A stretch of DNA of 64,000 bases from Alteromonas sp. ALT199 (GTDB lineage: Bacteria; Pseudomonadota; Gammaproteobacteria; Enterobacterales; Alteromonadaceae): positions 52,852 to 116,851 of the forward strand of contig NZ_JAHHDX010000124.1 of the NCBI RefSeq assembly GCF_018619335.1. Direction: 5' to 3'. The notes under the pieces were generated by a model. It had not been told where the DNA came from. It saw only the letters and a list, made by a program, of their open reading frames with translations, and did not search any database. The translations under genes and the position numbers were made by a program. Positions 8,666 to 19,220 of the stretch are shown here, piece by piece (positions within the stretch are counted from its first letter, which is position 1; every line of letters starts with the position of its first letter).

Positions 8666-9961
8666 TTGGACGACATATCAACGAGTACGCTGTTTATCGC
8701 GCTCGGCGTACTCATATTACTATCTGCGTATTTCTCTAGTTCGGAAACAGGCATGATGTCGATAAACCGCTATCGACTCAAGCACTTGCAGGGAGAAGGC
8801 AATCGTTCAGCTATACGCGTTGCTAAACTTCTAGACCGGCCTGACCGCCTAATTGGCCTTATTCTTATCGGCAATAACCTAGTAAACATTGCTGCATCCT
8901 CGCTAGCAACCATACTTTGTATTCGCTTATTTGGTGACTATTGGGGGCTCTTCGCCGCCACCTTTGGCCTGACGCTGGTTTTACTTATTTTTGCAGAGGT
9001 AACACCTAAAACTTTGGCAGCACTTTATCCAGAAAAAGTGGCGTTCCCAAGTTCCATCATTCTGCTTCCGCTACTTACTTTACTGTATCCTTTTGTAGCG
9101 GCTATCAACGGAATTACTAACGGTATTCTAGCTTTACTAAGAATTAGCCCTGCAAATGGAAACGACGACGCCTTGAGTCGAGAAGAATTGAGGACAGTAG
9201 TTTTTGAAGCGGGCGCTATGATCCCTAAGCGACACCAAGATATGCTGGTTAGCATTTTGGACTTAGAAAGCGTAACCGCCGAAGATATTATGGTGCCGCG
9301 TGCCGAAATATTCGCCATCGATATAAACGACGATTGGAAGAAAATACAAAAAGCGCTGACCCACGCTCAGCACACCCGAGTTTTGTTATACCGTGACAGT
9401 ATCGATGACGCTGTAGGTTTCGTACACGTGCGTGATGCCCTGCGCCTTCTATCAAAAGATCAGTTTACCAAGTCGAGTCTTCTTCGCGCCGTACGTGAAA
9501 TTTACTACACGCCAGAGTCGACACCACTACATACATTGATGTACAAATTCCAAGCCGAAAAAGAGCGCATAGCCCTTGTGGTTGATGAGTATGGCGACAT
9601 CATGGGGTTAGTTACCTTAGAAGATATTCTGGAAGAAATTATTGGCGACTTTACAACGAGTATGGTTCCTGACCATAGTAAAGAGGCTAATGTTCAGCAG
9701 GATGGCTCGGTGTTGGTTGACGGAAGTGCCAACGTACGCGAACTAAACCGGGAAATGGATTGGAATTTACCTACGGAAGGCCCTAAGACGCTCAACGGTT
9801 TGCTGCTTGAGTATCTTGAAGATATTCCTGAAAACAAGGTCAGCGTGCGATTAGCAGGTTATCCTTTAGAAATTGTAGATATTTCAGAAAGCATGATTAA
9901 AACCGTCAGAATAATGCCGGAATATTATGTGCCACCTAAAGATTCAAATAACGATCACTAA
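8666..9961 (+). CDS. HlyC/CorC (CNNM-CBS) family membrane protein, YfjD-like
   Basis: 431 residues from a TTG start preceded by AGGAA. Order: a CNNM transmembrane domain (about 1-180, with SAYFSSSETGMMSINR and VTPKTLAALYPE), a CBS pair (about 200-330, MVPRAEIFAID and VVDEYGDIMGLVTLEDILEEIIGD region) and a C-terminal CorC/HlyC domain (about 345-425). The family is linked to magnesium/cobalt export or membrane ion homeostasis. CBS pairs usually bind adenine nucleotides and could gate transport. It follows ypjD by 164 bases, probably in one transcript. The gene is full length and unremarkable. Confidence 0.9.
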   Translation: MDDISTSTLFIALGVLILLSAYFSSSETGMMSINRYRLKHLQGEGNRSAIRVAKLLDRPDRLIGLILIGNNLVNIAASSLATILCIRLFGDYWGLFAATFGLTLVLLIFAEVTPKTLAALYPEKVAFPSSIILLPLLTLLYPFVAAINGITNGILALLRISPANGNDDALSREELRTVVFEAGAMIPKRHQDMLVSILDLESVTAEDIMVPRAEIFAIDINDDWKKIQKALTHAQHTRVLLYRDSIDDAVGFVHVRDALRLLSKDQFTKSSLLRAVREIYYTPESTPLHTLMYKFQAEKERIALVVDEYGDIMGLVTLEDILEEIIGDFTTSMVPDHSKEANVQQDGSVLVDGSANVRELNREMDWNLPTEGPKTLNGLLLEYLEDIPENKVSVRLAGYPLEIVDISESMIKTVRIMPEYYVPPKDSNNDH

Positions 9962-9973
9962 CAGTATTGTTAG

Positions 9974-10168
9974 TTAGCTTTTTGCTTCGTCTGCTAGACG
10001 TTGAGCTCGATTTGCCATCGCTCTAGCTTTCGCAGCCGCGACCTTATCTGACAGTTCAGATAACTTGGCAATAATATCCCGCGTCTCCTCATCTTCACGT
10101 AAATCAGCATCCGCCATATGCGATTGCAATGAACGCTTAAGGAGCTCAGGAATAGATTTACTGTCCAT
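9974..10168 (-). CDS. small conserved-looking hypothetical protein
   Basis: 64 residues from the ATG at 10168; the open frame extends 13 codons further upstream, but MDSKSIPELLKRSL is the likelier start and a GGGTTGGGAA stretch precedes it. The protein is helical, rich in Ala, Asp, Arg and Lys, with no signal peptide or membrane segment, and its last third could form a short coiled coil. I do not recognise the family. It is convergent with the CorC-like gene (12 bases between stops) and co-directional with sixA behind it, with about 120 bases between. Confidence 0.6.
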   Translation of the reverse strand: MDSKSIPELLKRSLQSHMADADLREDEETRDIIAKLSELSDKVAAAKARAMANRAQRLADEAKS

Positions 10169-10289
10169 TTCCCAACCCTTCAATAGAATAAACTTTGACA
10201 CTCTCAAAGAGTCTATCGACCGAATAGAAATATACTTAACTATTAATCGCTCAATTATTCTAAATTAGTACAAGAAATGTGTTACGAGT

Positions 10290-10817
10290 TTAAAGCCCTT
10301 GATAATGCGTGACTAGGGTGCCTTTATGCTCTTTTAAAGAGTACTTTATTACAGCGATTGATGCTGTAGAAAACAAGCTGGTAGTGTAAGACTGGCATAG
10401 CTCATCAACAAGATAGCTAACTAACGGCATATGGCTAACTACAAGAAGTTTTTTGATGGGTTTTTTAGAATTGACCGCGGCATGAAGAAGTCCGTCTATA
10501 TAATCTCCCACCAATCGAGGGGAGCCTTCCGGAACAATGTCTTCATTGCTCTCAACTTTGTCCGCAACAATGTCTAACGACACCATATCATGTGTTTGTT
10601 TAGCTCTGCGATATGGACTTACGAGTGCTAAATCGACAACACCCTTGTCGCAATACTGCTCTTTTAACCAAAGCCCAGCCGTCTTAGACTGTTCTCGGCC
10701 TAATGACGTAAGCTGTCTACTTTTGTCATCGAGTCGAGGCGCTTCTGCTTCACCGTGACGCATAATGAAAAGATAAATGTCGTCGTTGCTACTTTGACCT
10801 GACATAACATTGCGCAT
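10290..10817 (-). CDS. sixA: phosphohistidine phosphatase SixA
   Basis: 175 residues. The catalytic RHG motif sits at residues 20-22 (IMRHGEAE), followed by the family's D-x-x-R-x-L-T-x-x-G pattern (DDKSRQLTSLG) and a C-terminal VSHMPLVSYLV with the second histidine. SixA removes phosphate from histidine in the phosphotransfer domain of hybrid kinases and the nitrogen PTS. A second in-frame Met (MSGQSS) lies four codons downstream and may be the true start. It is transcribed away from the M16 protease gene. Confidence 0.9.
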   Translation of the reverse strand: MRNVMSGQSSNDDIYLFIMRHGEAEAPRLDDKSRQLTSLGREQSKTAGLWLKEQYCDKGVVDLALVSPYRRAKQTHDMVSLDIVADKVESNEDIVPEGSPRLVGDYIDGLLHAAVNSKKPIKKLLVVSHMPLVSYLVDELCQSYTTSLFSTASIAVIKYSLKEHKGTLVTHYQGL

Positions 10818-10976
10818 AGTATTAATGAAAGTATGCTAACGATATCAGAGACCTGATTCTACGCCTAGCGCTAAACTACGAATAATCAGTATTTTCGTAC
10901 ATTATTTAACGTTTTGTGAAGATTATCTTAATAGATGCCCCAGCAGTAAGGTGCCCTTAACCAAATATGAGACAAT

Positions 10977-13723
10977 GTGAATAACTCAATAACCTTAGAA
11001 AATGCGCACCATGTTACTTTGCCAAACGGGTTGCGCGTCATGTTATGTCATACGCCTGAAGCGAGTGAGTCTTTCGTTTCAATGGCTGTAAGGGCCGGAC
11101 ACTTTTACGACCCTGCCGATTGCCAAGGACTTGCTCACCTTCTAGAGCACATGCTTTTCATGGGAAGTCGACACTTACCCAAACCCAACTCTATCAATGG
11201 TTTTATTGAGCAACATGGGGGCACAATCAATGCGTGGACTGGCACCGAATACGCCAACTACCATTTTAATTGCAGTGGTGACGCTATTGCGCAAACCTTA
11301 CCGGCGTTTGCAGATATGCTTCGACAACCCCTATTTGAAGAAGAATCCCTCAGCAACGAAATTAAAAATATACATGCTGAGTTTGAGTTTAAGAAGAAAG
11401 ACGACCTTCGTCGACTTTACCAAATTCACAAAGAAACGTGTAACCCACTTCACCCTTTCGCTAAATTTTCAGTAGGTAATAGCGATACGTTTTCGCAACA
11501 TGGGTGCGCAGAGCTTAAGCAACATCTTAAAACACTCCATCAGCGTTTTTATTGCGCGAAAAATATGTGCTTATGTATTGCTAGCGCCATGCCCTTACCT
11601 CAATTAGAAGCTTTGATTCACCAATGTTTCAGCAGCATGCCATCGGGTGAGTTAGCGTCGGATGATTGGCCAGCACTTTACACTGAAGATGAGCTAGGCA
11701 TTCAGATAAATATTAATCCGCTGCAGTCAGCAAAGCGGATGATAGTGACATTCGCCTTACCCCCATTGCAGAATGACTATAAAACAAAGCCTCTGAACTA
11801 TATTAGCCATTTAATCGGCGATGAAGGCGAAGGTAGCTTACTTGCCTACCTTAAAGAAAAAGACTGGGCACTAAATCTCATTGCTGGCTCAGGTATTGAG
11901 GGCGACAGGTTTAAAGACTTTAATGTGAGTTTTCAGCTCACACAAAACGGGCTCAAAAACAAAGAGCATGTGTTAGAAGCGCTGTTTAGTTATATCAAAT
12001 TGATAAGGGAAGCATCTCTGGAAGATTGGCGCTTTCACGAGAAATCTAAGTTAAATGCTCTTGCCCTAGAGTATGAAGAGAATGTAAAACCGCTTAGTCT
12101 GGTAACCGAGTATGCACAACATCAGTTTATTTTTAGTCCAGATGAGTTAAATAAACTCCGCTCAACAATTGGCAGTTATGACAAAGAAGTCATTGAACAT
12201 GCCCTGTCGTTTTTTACACCAAAGAACATTCGGCTAAAGGTTATTTCGAAAGACGTGAAAACCGCACAAGTTTGCGCTTTCTACGAAGCAGAATACAGCG
12301 TGGAAGTAATGGATAAAGCGTTGCTACACAGACTTGATTCTCCAGCACCAATTTCTGATTTACGACTTCCTCCTCCAAACCCTTATTTGGCGAGTGAGTA
12401 CACTCTCGTACTTCCTGAAACTGGGTTTAATATTCCCAATAAGTTAGCGGACAATGGCGGCTATCGCTTCTGGTTCGCACAAGATCAGCAATTTCACAGT
12501 CCTAAAGGCGATATTTATATCTCTTTCGACGCCGCTAAATTTTCCGATTCAATACTATCTGTTGCTGCTAAACGCATATGGCTTGGCGCGTTAAATGATC
12601 ACTTGCAGGCTAAATATTATCGAGCTGAAATAGCAGGCCTTCACTATCGCATATATGGGCATCAGGCGGGTTTACTCTTCATACACGGGGCTTTACTAAT
12701 CAGCAAACTTTATTAGCCAATCAGCTTTTAGATGCTGTACTTGATTTCGTGCCTGACGAGAGAGCTTTCGAACACCACAAAGCACTTCAGATTCAAAGCC
12801 TTCACAATTCACTGTTAAATAAACCAACCAACCGTTTGTTCTCAAGATTAAGCGTACTTATTCAGCGCAACACTCAGGCGCCGGTAGAACTGTTAGATGT
12901 GATAGACAGCATCTCCTTTGATCAAATGCTAAATTGCAGAAATCGCGCCTTTGAACATTATTTTGTTGAAGCATTTATGCACGGAAACTGGGCTAGCGAA
13001 GAGTCAAAAGCCTTTTCAAAGACGCTTCAAGAGCAGTGTCCAAATGCCGGTGGCGGCCCGCTTTCACGCGCAGTATCTAAACTTCCTGTAGGGGGAACCC
13101 TTTACCACGAAGTGCTTTGTAACCATGATGATTCAGCAGTAGTACTTTATCTTCAAGCCCCATCGCCAGGATTGACCGACACCGCACTATGTATGGTTTT
13201 AGAACAAATGCTAGCGGCACCGTTTTTCAATTCTTTGAGAACAGAGCAGCAATTAGGCTACATCGTAGGAACTGGCTATGTTCCCCACAACCAGCATCCT
13301 GGTATGGCATTTTATATTCAAAGTCCGCAATGTAGCCCTAAACATTTGTTAGACGCAATGACAGACTTTTTGTTTCAGCAGTTAAATGAGATTGAGTTCT
13401 ACCGCTTTTATTGGCCTACTATTCAGCAAAACCTAATAAAGCAATTAGAAGAACGAGACTTAACGCTTTCTATGAAGTCTCAGCGACTATGGGTGAGTTT
13501 AGGTACGCAGGACTTGGGCTTTAATAGAAACGCGAAACTAGCGGAAAAAGTTAAAGACCTGACCTTTGAAGAGATTCAAGATTTCGCTCACCAATTAGCC
13601 AAACGCGAACGTTGCGGAGAGCTCGTACTTTTTTCAAAGGGAAAATTCGAGGCTATCTCCACTCAAGAGAAACCTACAATCAACAGTATCTCGCAATTCA
13701 AACAAGAAATTCCGTATTACTAG
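10977..13723 (+). pseudogene. M16 (pitrilysin/insulinase-like) zinc protease, frameshifted
   Basis: Two consecutive frames together encode one M16 protease of about 915 residues. The first (10977-12716, GTG start) carries the inverted zinc motif HLLEH at residues 54-58. Its last 19 residues after HQAG are out of frame. Reading one base over from about 12670 gives GFTLHTRGFTNQQTLLANQ, the expected continuation, and runs directly into the second open frame, which holds the C-terminal half with LRTEQQLGYIVG. The break falls in GGGTTT (12668-12673) and one missing base would explain it. Everything else is intact, so this is either a recent pseudogene or a base-call error. The family degrades peptides in the periplasm or cytoplasm; I see no clear signal peptide. 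Confidence 0.85.
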
Positions 13724-13738
13724 GAATTCATTCCTAGT
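13719..13738 (+). terminator. palindromic hairpin at the M16 stop codon
   Basis: Perfect inverted repeat ACTAGGAAT / ATTCCTAGT with two bases between arms, containing the stop codon. No T-tract follows, so its role in termination is uncertain. Confidence 0.35.
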
Positions 13739-14100
13739 AATGCGCTTCGACTTGCAATAAACGTTTATCAGCCAATTTGCTTAGTTTTTATCGCCTTGTT
13801 CTAATAACCAAACGGCAGAAGCACTACAGAAACTTTCGCAAATATGTCAATACCTTATATAAAACAAACACTAAATGACGCTTAAATTTCAAAAATGACT
13901 GTCAAGTTTTTGACCACAGTGTCGATAAATAGACACTGGATTAAACTGGGTTTGTTTAATAAGTAATCCATTATTCCTGCTATTTCCAAAAAGTCCTTGT
14001 AGAGGCTCAGTTTATTCGGCATATTTGTTATTCTGGTTGTTAGGGATGCTGCCAGGAAAAATTAGAAGAATAATAAATGGCGTATGCCAAAGGTGTATAG
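13739..14100. other. gene-free stretch before the sensor gene
   Basis: About 360 bases, AT-rich, with no ORF of note. It must contain the promoter of the long sensor gene; AAAGG lies about eight bases before its GTG start. I recognise no operator. Confidence 0.4.
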
Positions 14101-17100
14101 GTGCGCTCAACCCTAATCTACTCAATGCTACTTTTTTCGTTGGCTTTGTCAGGAATTTTATTTAATTCTGCAAAGGCGATAGAAGTTTCTGATCTTCATT
14201 TCACAGAGTTGAACAAGCAACACGGCCTTTCGGACACCGCAGTGTTAGATATTGTGGAAGATGACATGGGTTTTATTTGGCTAGCGACGTCAAATGGCCT
14301 CAACCGCTATTCGGGCTATGATGTAAAACAGTATCACCCATCAGATGTTGACCCTAACTCATTACCTTCCGGTTTTATTAAAACGCTATTTGTCGATTCA
14401 GAAGGACAACTGTGGGTTGGGACCCATTCAGGGTTAGCGCTCTATCAGCCAGAGTCAGACAGTTTCAAAGTCTTTAACAAAGACAACTCTGTGATAAAAA
14501 CAGATTTAATTACCGCAATTTCAGAAGCTAAAAATGGTGATATCCTTTTCTCGGATAAGAAATTTCTTTACCGATATTCAAAACAAACTTCACAAATAAG
14601 CGTTCTCACTCAAGTCTTTAAAGACGAAAGCTTTATCAAAGTGATTTTTGAAGAGGCTAACCGTATTTGGGTGGGCTCTAATCAATTCGGTGCTGCCTTA
14701 ATAGACACTGAAACGCTAGAAGTTCACAACGCAAACAAAGTCAATCCCTGGGGGGTTTCTCTAGATATACGTGCACTTCACGATATCGCCATAATTAACG
14801 GAAATTATTGGTTGGCAACAAATGGGGGCCTAATCGTTTTAGCCTCTAACGGTCGCATTTTAAAACGCATTCAAAGCGATGACCTGGGTGTGACCGAAGA
14901 AGTTAATTCTTTTTCAATCTCCGTTGTAGGCAAAGATATATGGGTTGGCACTTATATTGGGCTGTTTTTATTATCAGACGCTGCTGAAAGCACCGTATCA
15001 GCTGACTATCACCCTGATTACTTGCATTTAAATTCTGACATTTACAATTCTACTGGCATTCCATCTGCGATAGTAATGCGAGTGATTGAGGACCGCACGG
15101 GCGTAGTGTGGGCTGCAACCTTTCACCGCGGCGCTTTCAAGTATCACCCTGAATATGCCAGTGTCCATTTTCAACCTGTGTATAATTCCGACCGCCATAG
15201 CGAAGATAATTTTTCCACTTTGTGGGGTTTTGCCGAAAGCAGCGACAAAACCCTATATTTGGTTTCTCAGCAAAAAGGGCTCGGGAAAATATCCCGGGAC
15301 ACTGGGAAGGTATCGTTTTTCGATTTTTTTAAAGATATGGACTCCAGCATACACTACTGGGATATTGAAATAGATGAGCAGGATAATATTTGGATTGCGT
15401 CATCTACCGGCTTACTCGTGCTCAAAGATACTTCAGAAGGTCTAGTGTTGATACATGAGTATTTTAAAGGTTCGTTTATCGATCATATTTTTAAAAGTGA
15501 AAAAGCAATTTGGCTACAGATAGCCGTTGGCCATGTGTATTCAATAAATACTAACTCGGTTTCATCTCTGACAAAAAGTGAAGAAATAAAAAAAGCTGCC
15601 CTAACTGAAAAGTTTGGCGATATGTTAGCCATATATGAAGATGCTAATAGTAACGTTTGGTTCAGGGCTGGTGAAAAGCTAGTCATTTACTCTGTAAGCG
15701 AAGGTAGAATCATTCGCATTTTGGATTCTTCAAATGGCATAAACTCTTTGGTCTACGGCGTACATGAAACTCCATCAGGCCTATGGTTAACCACACGCTC
15801 TGATGGTGTTATCCAGCTAGATAAAAAAAGTTTTGCCCTTCTTAACAAACAAAAAAGGGATAATCAAAGCGGCTTTATCACTTCGACAACAGCAGTAGAA
15901 AATAGCATTTGGTATTCCGATGCTAAAGGCGTTCATAAAGTACACTTACCTACACTCAGGGAGGCGGATAGCATTCCCAATGCTCAGCTTGAATTTAACT
16001 CCCTTGGTGAAGGTGCTGTAATTACAACCTCCGATAAAACGATTTATTTCGGTGGTAATAAGGGCTTTGTTAAAATCTCAAAGCAGGCAATGGGCGAAAG
16101 TGACAGCATAAGACAAACACTTCCCCCGCAACTTTACCAAGTTAGTGTGTTTGGCTCATTGGCAAAAACCAAACAAAAACAAATTGAAAATGAAGAAACT
16201 TCAAGCTATCAATCTTTAAAAGAAAATATCACCTATGAAAAACAATTAGCGCTCAAGCACGATGAAACCCGCTTTAGTATTTCTTTTGGGCTGGTTAATC
16301 CGGTTTATCCAGACCAAGTGACCTATAGGTACAAGCTTACTGGTTTTGAAAGTGATTGGATTTATGTAGATAAAGAACGTACTGCTCAATTTAACAGTAT
16401 TTCCTTTGGTAATTATACGTTTTCGGTCCAAGCTAAAGAGCCAGGCAAAGCTTGGTCAGAAAGTAAAAATTTAAAAATTATTATTGAGCGCCCTCCTTGG
16501 CTTCACACCGTTGCCCTTGTTTTCTACGGTTTAATAGCTTTGGCTATTTTTGCCTTCATTCTACGTCAATATCAAATTAGAAAGGCAAACCAGCTTGCCA
16601 TAAAAGAGTCGGAAGAGCGTTTAAAGCTAACCCTGTGGAGCTCGGGCGATGAGCTTTGGGACTGGGATGTGTATCGAGGGCAGGTTTACAGAGCAAATAC
16701 CTGGGGGACGTTAGATTTTCCTCAAGATGATATACGTACTACTGGCGCTTATGATGCCAACATTCACCCTAACGACATAACGCGAGTTAAATCCGCACTA
16801 CGAGAGCATTTGGAAGGCAACAGTGATTTTTATGAACTGGCCTACCGGGCTAAGACATTTAAAAATCAGTGGATTTGGATCCTTGACCGCGGAAAAGTGG
16901 TAGAGCGCGACCATAACGAGCAGCCAGTGCGAATGACCGGCACGCTTAAAAATATTCACCATTTGAAAGAAGCAGAAGAGCAACTTAACCTGTTTAAGCG
17001 CTCCATTGAGAATATTTCAGAAGGGGTATTTATTACCAATACCCAATTCAAATTTATAAGCGTTAACAACGCATACTGCAGTTATACCGGTGAGACTCGT

Positions 17101-18657
17101 GATCAATCTCTTGCTAGCTACATGCACTTTCATTTGTACCCGGATGCGTTTACTGAAGAAATTAAGAAAACCCTTAAGTCTAAGGGCAACTGGTCAGGTG
17201 AGGTAGAGAGCGTTCGAGTAAACGGTGAACGCTACGAAATGGAGCTGAATATTGATGCTGTGCACGATGAAGACGGCAAAATAAGTCACTTTGTTGGCGT
17301 TTTTAGCGACATTACGTCTCGTAAGAGCACTGAAAAAGAGCTGTTAAAGCTCGCTAACGTCGATCCACTAACAGAACTCCCCAATCGTTCTTTCTTCCAG
17401 GCGAGCCATCAGAACTTAGTGCGTAAATCCAGCGCCCATTCTTTGCTTTGCTTGGATATGGATAACTTTAAAAAGATTAACGACTCGCTGGGCCATCAAA
17501 CCGGCGATATTTTAATTAAACAAATCGCTAAGCGACTGCAACGCATTACAGGGCGAAATGCAACCTGTTACCGCTTAGGCGGCGATGAGTTTAGTATTTT
17601 AATGGAAGATAACGCTGATATTCATACAGTAACCCATTATGCGCAAAGCTTGTTAGATACGTTGTCGCGCCCCTTTATTATCAATAAACAAGAGTTTGTT
17701 CTTGGTGCAAGTATTGGTATTGCCTTTTACCCAGATGACGGCGAGTCCCCACAGGAAATGCTGAAAAATGCCGATACGGCCATGTATTTTGCCAAGAATA
17801 ACGGCGGCAACAGCTATCAGTTCTTTAGCGGTGAAATGAATCAAAACGCGGTTAGGCAGCTACAAATTGAGAACTTGATCCGTCAAGGGATTAAAGACGA
17901 CCTGTTCACCGTGTATTACCAGCCAAAGGTGGATATAGCGTCTGGTAAATTAGTTAGCATGGAAGCCTTGGTGCGTTTTGAACACCCGCAAAAAGGCATA
18001 GTGAGCCCAGGGCAATTTATACCACTGGCTGAGCAAACAGGCCAAATTATTGAAATTGGCGAGCAAGTACTTCGCAAGGCCTGTGCTGATACTAAGCGCT
18101 GGGTTAATCAAGGTTTGTTTAGCGGTCGTGTTGCCGTGAATATTTCGGCTAAGCAGTTTGAACTGCCAGACTTGGACGACAGAATAAATAGAATATTAAG
18201 CGATGTAGGTCTGTCACCACTGCATCTTGAGTGTGAAATTACCGAAGGTACGCTGATGGAAAGCCCTGAAAACGGCCTTCAGATGATGACGCGACTGCGC
18301 GAGCGTGGTATTCACCTGGCGCTAGATGATTTTGGTACCGGTTACTCATCACTGGCGTACTTAAAACGCTTCCCTTTAAATACCTTAAAAATTGATAAAG
18401 CTTTTATTGATGACATTGCAAAGAGCAATGTAGACCGACATATGGCTGCTGCCATCATCAACATTGCGCACAACTTAGGTCTTAAAGTTGTCGCAGAAGG
18501 TGTGGAAGAAGAGTCTCAACTAGATATATTGCGTCGCTACGATTGTGAAATGTTACAAGGCTTCCTATACAGCCGCCCGTTAAATGCAGAGCGTTTTGAA
18601 AAGCTGCTTACTGAAAATCAAAAGCTACATACGCTTTTAGGCAATAGCCAGTTTTAA
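14101..18657 (+). CDS. propeller-sensor c-di-GMP protein (Reg_prop, Y_Y_Y, PAS, GGDEF, EAL)
   Basis: 1518 residues. Signal peptide (1-27), then a periplasmic two-component-regulator propeller (about 30-690; repeats such as GFIWLATSNGLNRY, QLWVGTHSGLALY and DIWVGTYIGLFLL), a Y_Y_Y domain (about 715-795), one transmembrane helix (about 801-823), two PAS domains (about 840-960 and 970-1080), GGDEF (RLGGDEF at about 1158-1164) and EAL (EALVRFEHP from about 1287, DDFGTGYSS about 1408). Both catalytic motifs look intact, so it could both make and break cyclic-di-GMP in response to a periplasmic ligand, in the manner of hybrid sensors that detect glycans. It is flanked by unrelated genes and appears monocistronic. 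Confidence 0.93.
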   Translation: MRSTLIYSMLLFSLALSGILFNSAKAIEVSDLHFTELNKQHGLSDTAVLDIVEDDMGFIWLATSNGLNRYSGYDVKQYHPSDVDPNSLPSGFIKTLFVDSEGQLWVGTHSGLALYQPESDSFKVFNKDNSVIKTDLITAISEAKNGDILFSDKKFLYRYSKQTSQISVLTQVFKDESFIKVIFEEANRIWVGSNQFGAALIDTETLEVHNANKVNPWGVSLDIRALHDIAIINGNYWLATNGGLIVLASNGRILKRIQSDDLGVTEEVNSFSISVVGKDIWVGTYIGLFLLSDAAESTVSADYHPDYLHLNSDIYNSTGIPSAIVMRVIEDRTGVVWAATFHRGAFKYHPEYASVHFQPVYNSDRHSEDNFSTLWGFAESSDKTLYLVSQQKGLGKISRDTGKVSFFDFFKDMDSSIHYWDIEIDEQDNIWIASSTGLLVLKDTSEGLVLIHEYFKGSFIDHIFKSEKAIWLQIAVGHVYSINTNSVSSLTKSEEIKKAALTEKFGDMLAIYEDANSNVWFRAGEKLVIYSVSEGRIIRILDSSNGINSLVYGVHETPSGLWLTTRSDGVIQLDKKSFALLNKQKRDNQSGFITSTTAVENSIWYSDAKGVHKVHLPTLREADSIPNAQLEFNSLGEGAVITTSDKTIYFGGNKGFVKISKQAMGESDSIRQTLPPQLYQVSVFGSLAKTKQKQIENEETSSYQSLKENITYEKQLALKHDETRFSISFGLVNPVYPDQVTYRYKLTGFESDWIYVDKERTAQFNSISFGNYTFSVQAKEPGKAWSESKNLKIIIERPPWLHTVALVFYGLIALAIFAFILRQYQIRKANQLAIKESEERLKLTLWSSGDELWDWDVYRGQVYRANTWGTLDFPQDDIRTTGAYDANIHPNDITRVKSALREHLEGNSDFYELAYRAKTFKNQWIWILDRGKVVERDHNEQPVRMTGTLKNIHHLKEAEEQLNLFKRSIENISEGVFITNTQFKFISVNNAYCSYTGETRDQSLASYMHFHLYPDAFTEEIKKTLKSKGNWSGEVESVRVNGERYEMELNIDAVHDEDGKISHFVGVFSDITSRKSTEKELLKLANVDPLTELPNRSFFQASHQNLVRKSSAHSLLCLDMDNFKKINDSLGHQTGDILIKQIAKRLQRITGRNATCYRLGGDEFSILMEDNADIHTVTHYAQSLLDTLSRPFIINKQEFVLGASIGIAFYPDDGESPQEMLKNADTAMYFAKNNGGNSYQFFSGEMNQNAVRQLQIENLIRQGIKDDLFTVYYQPKVDIASGKLVSMEALVRFEHPQKGIVSPGQFIPLAEQTGQIIEIGEQVLRKACADTKRWVNQGLFSGRVAVNISAKQFELPDLDDRINRILSDVGLSPLHLECEITEGTLMESPENGLQMMTRLRERGIHLALDDFGTGYSSLAYLKRFPLNTLKIDKAFIDDIAKSNVDRHMAAAIINIAHNLGLKVVAEGVEEESQLDILRRYDCEMLQGFLYSRPLNAERFEKLLTENQKLHTLLGNSQF

Positions 18658-18954
18658 AAGATACGCCCCTTCTTTCCAAGAGGTATTGATTGCCTCTAAA
18701 GTAACTCTTACACGGCAAAATGCGGCAATCCCCTTCCCTTACCACCTTCGTATATTAGACTTTAGTGTCATAATAATGGCGCCAGTGCTTCCCTCTCTTT
18801 TTTTACACTTTTTATGAAAAATAAGCCTTTGATTTTATTAAATTAAATGACTTTTTATCTATATTGGCACGTAACTAGCTATATCAATTGTGCCGGTAAC
18901 AAATATAAAAAATCGGCTTTGTTTGTTCGTTCAAAAAAATCAGAGGAAATTAAC
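18658..18954. other. gap with a small inverted repeat
   Basis: AGAGG/CCTCT arms around 18680-18699 form a weak hairpin after the sensor gene. The rest is AT-rich. An in-frame upstream extension of the small peptide gene is open from 18847 but has no ribosome site. Confidence 0.35.
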
Positions 18955-19122
18955 ATGTTAAAAGAGTACGCAGTTGCACTAGTACTTTCTACCGCTACCC
19001 CAGTTGCTGCCGACAATCAAGAAGGCGCCAAACAGGCTCCTGAATCGCAAAAGGAAACCACTACTCAACCAGAGTACATCAAGCCTAAAACAGGTGGTGG
19101 TGTTGGTGGTGTAGGCTTCTAA
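18955..19122 (+). CDS. 55-residue exported peptide with Gly-rich C-terminus
   Basis: The ATG at 18955 is preceded by AGAGGAAATTAAC, a good ribosome site, so I prefer it to the upstream ATG at 18847. The first 19 or so residues (MLKEYAVALVLSTATPVAA) look like a short Sec signal with an A-x-A-type end. The mature part would be about 36 residues, starting DNQEGAK, rich in Gln, Glu, Lys and Thr, and ending in the glycine-rich TGGGVGGVGF. There are no cysteines in the mature part. It stands alone, with a strong hairpin 25 bases downstream. I do not recognise the family; a secreted or periplasmic peptide is inference. Confidence 0.6.
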   Translation: MLKEYAVALVLSTATPVAADNQEGAKQAPESQKETTTQPEYIKPKTGGGVGGVGF

Positions 19123-19145
19123 TTTGAAGTTGAAACGATTTTCAA

Positions 19146-19173
19146 AAAAAGAGAGTGTGCACTCTCTTTTTTT
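19146..19173 (+). terminator. terminator of the small peptide gene
   Basis: GAGAG and CTCTC arms extended by A/T pairs on both sides, ending in a run of Ts. The flanking A- and T-runs make it able to work in both directions. Confidence 0.75.
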
Positions 19174-19220
19174 ATATCTGAAAGATAATGGAGTGATTTT
19201 ATTTAGCGTAATTGCTAAAT

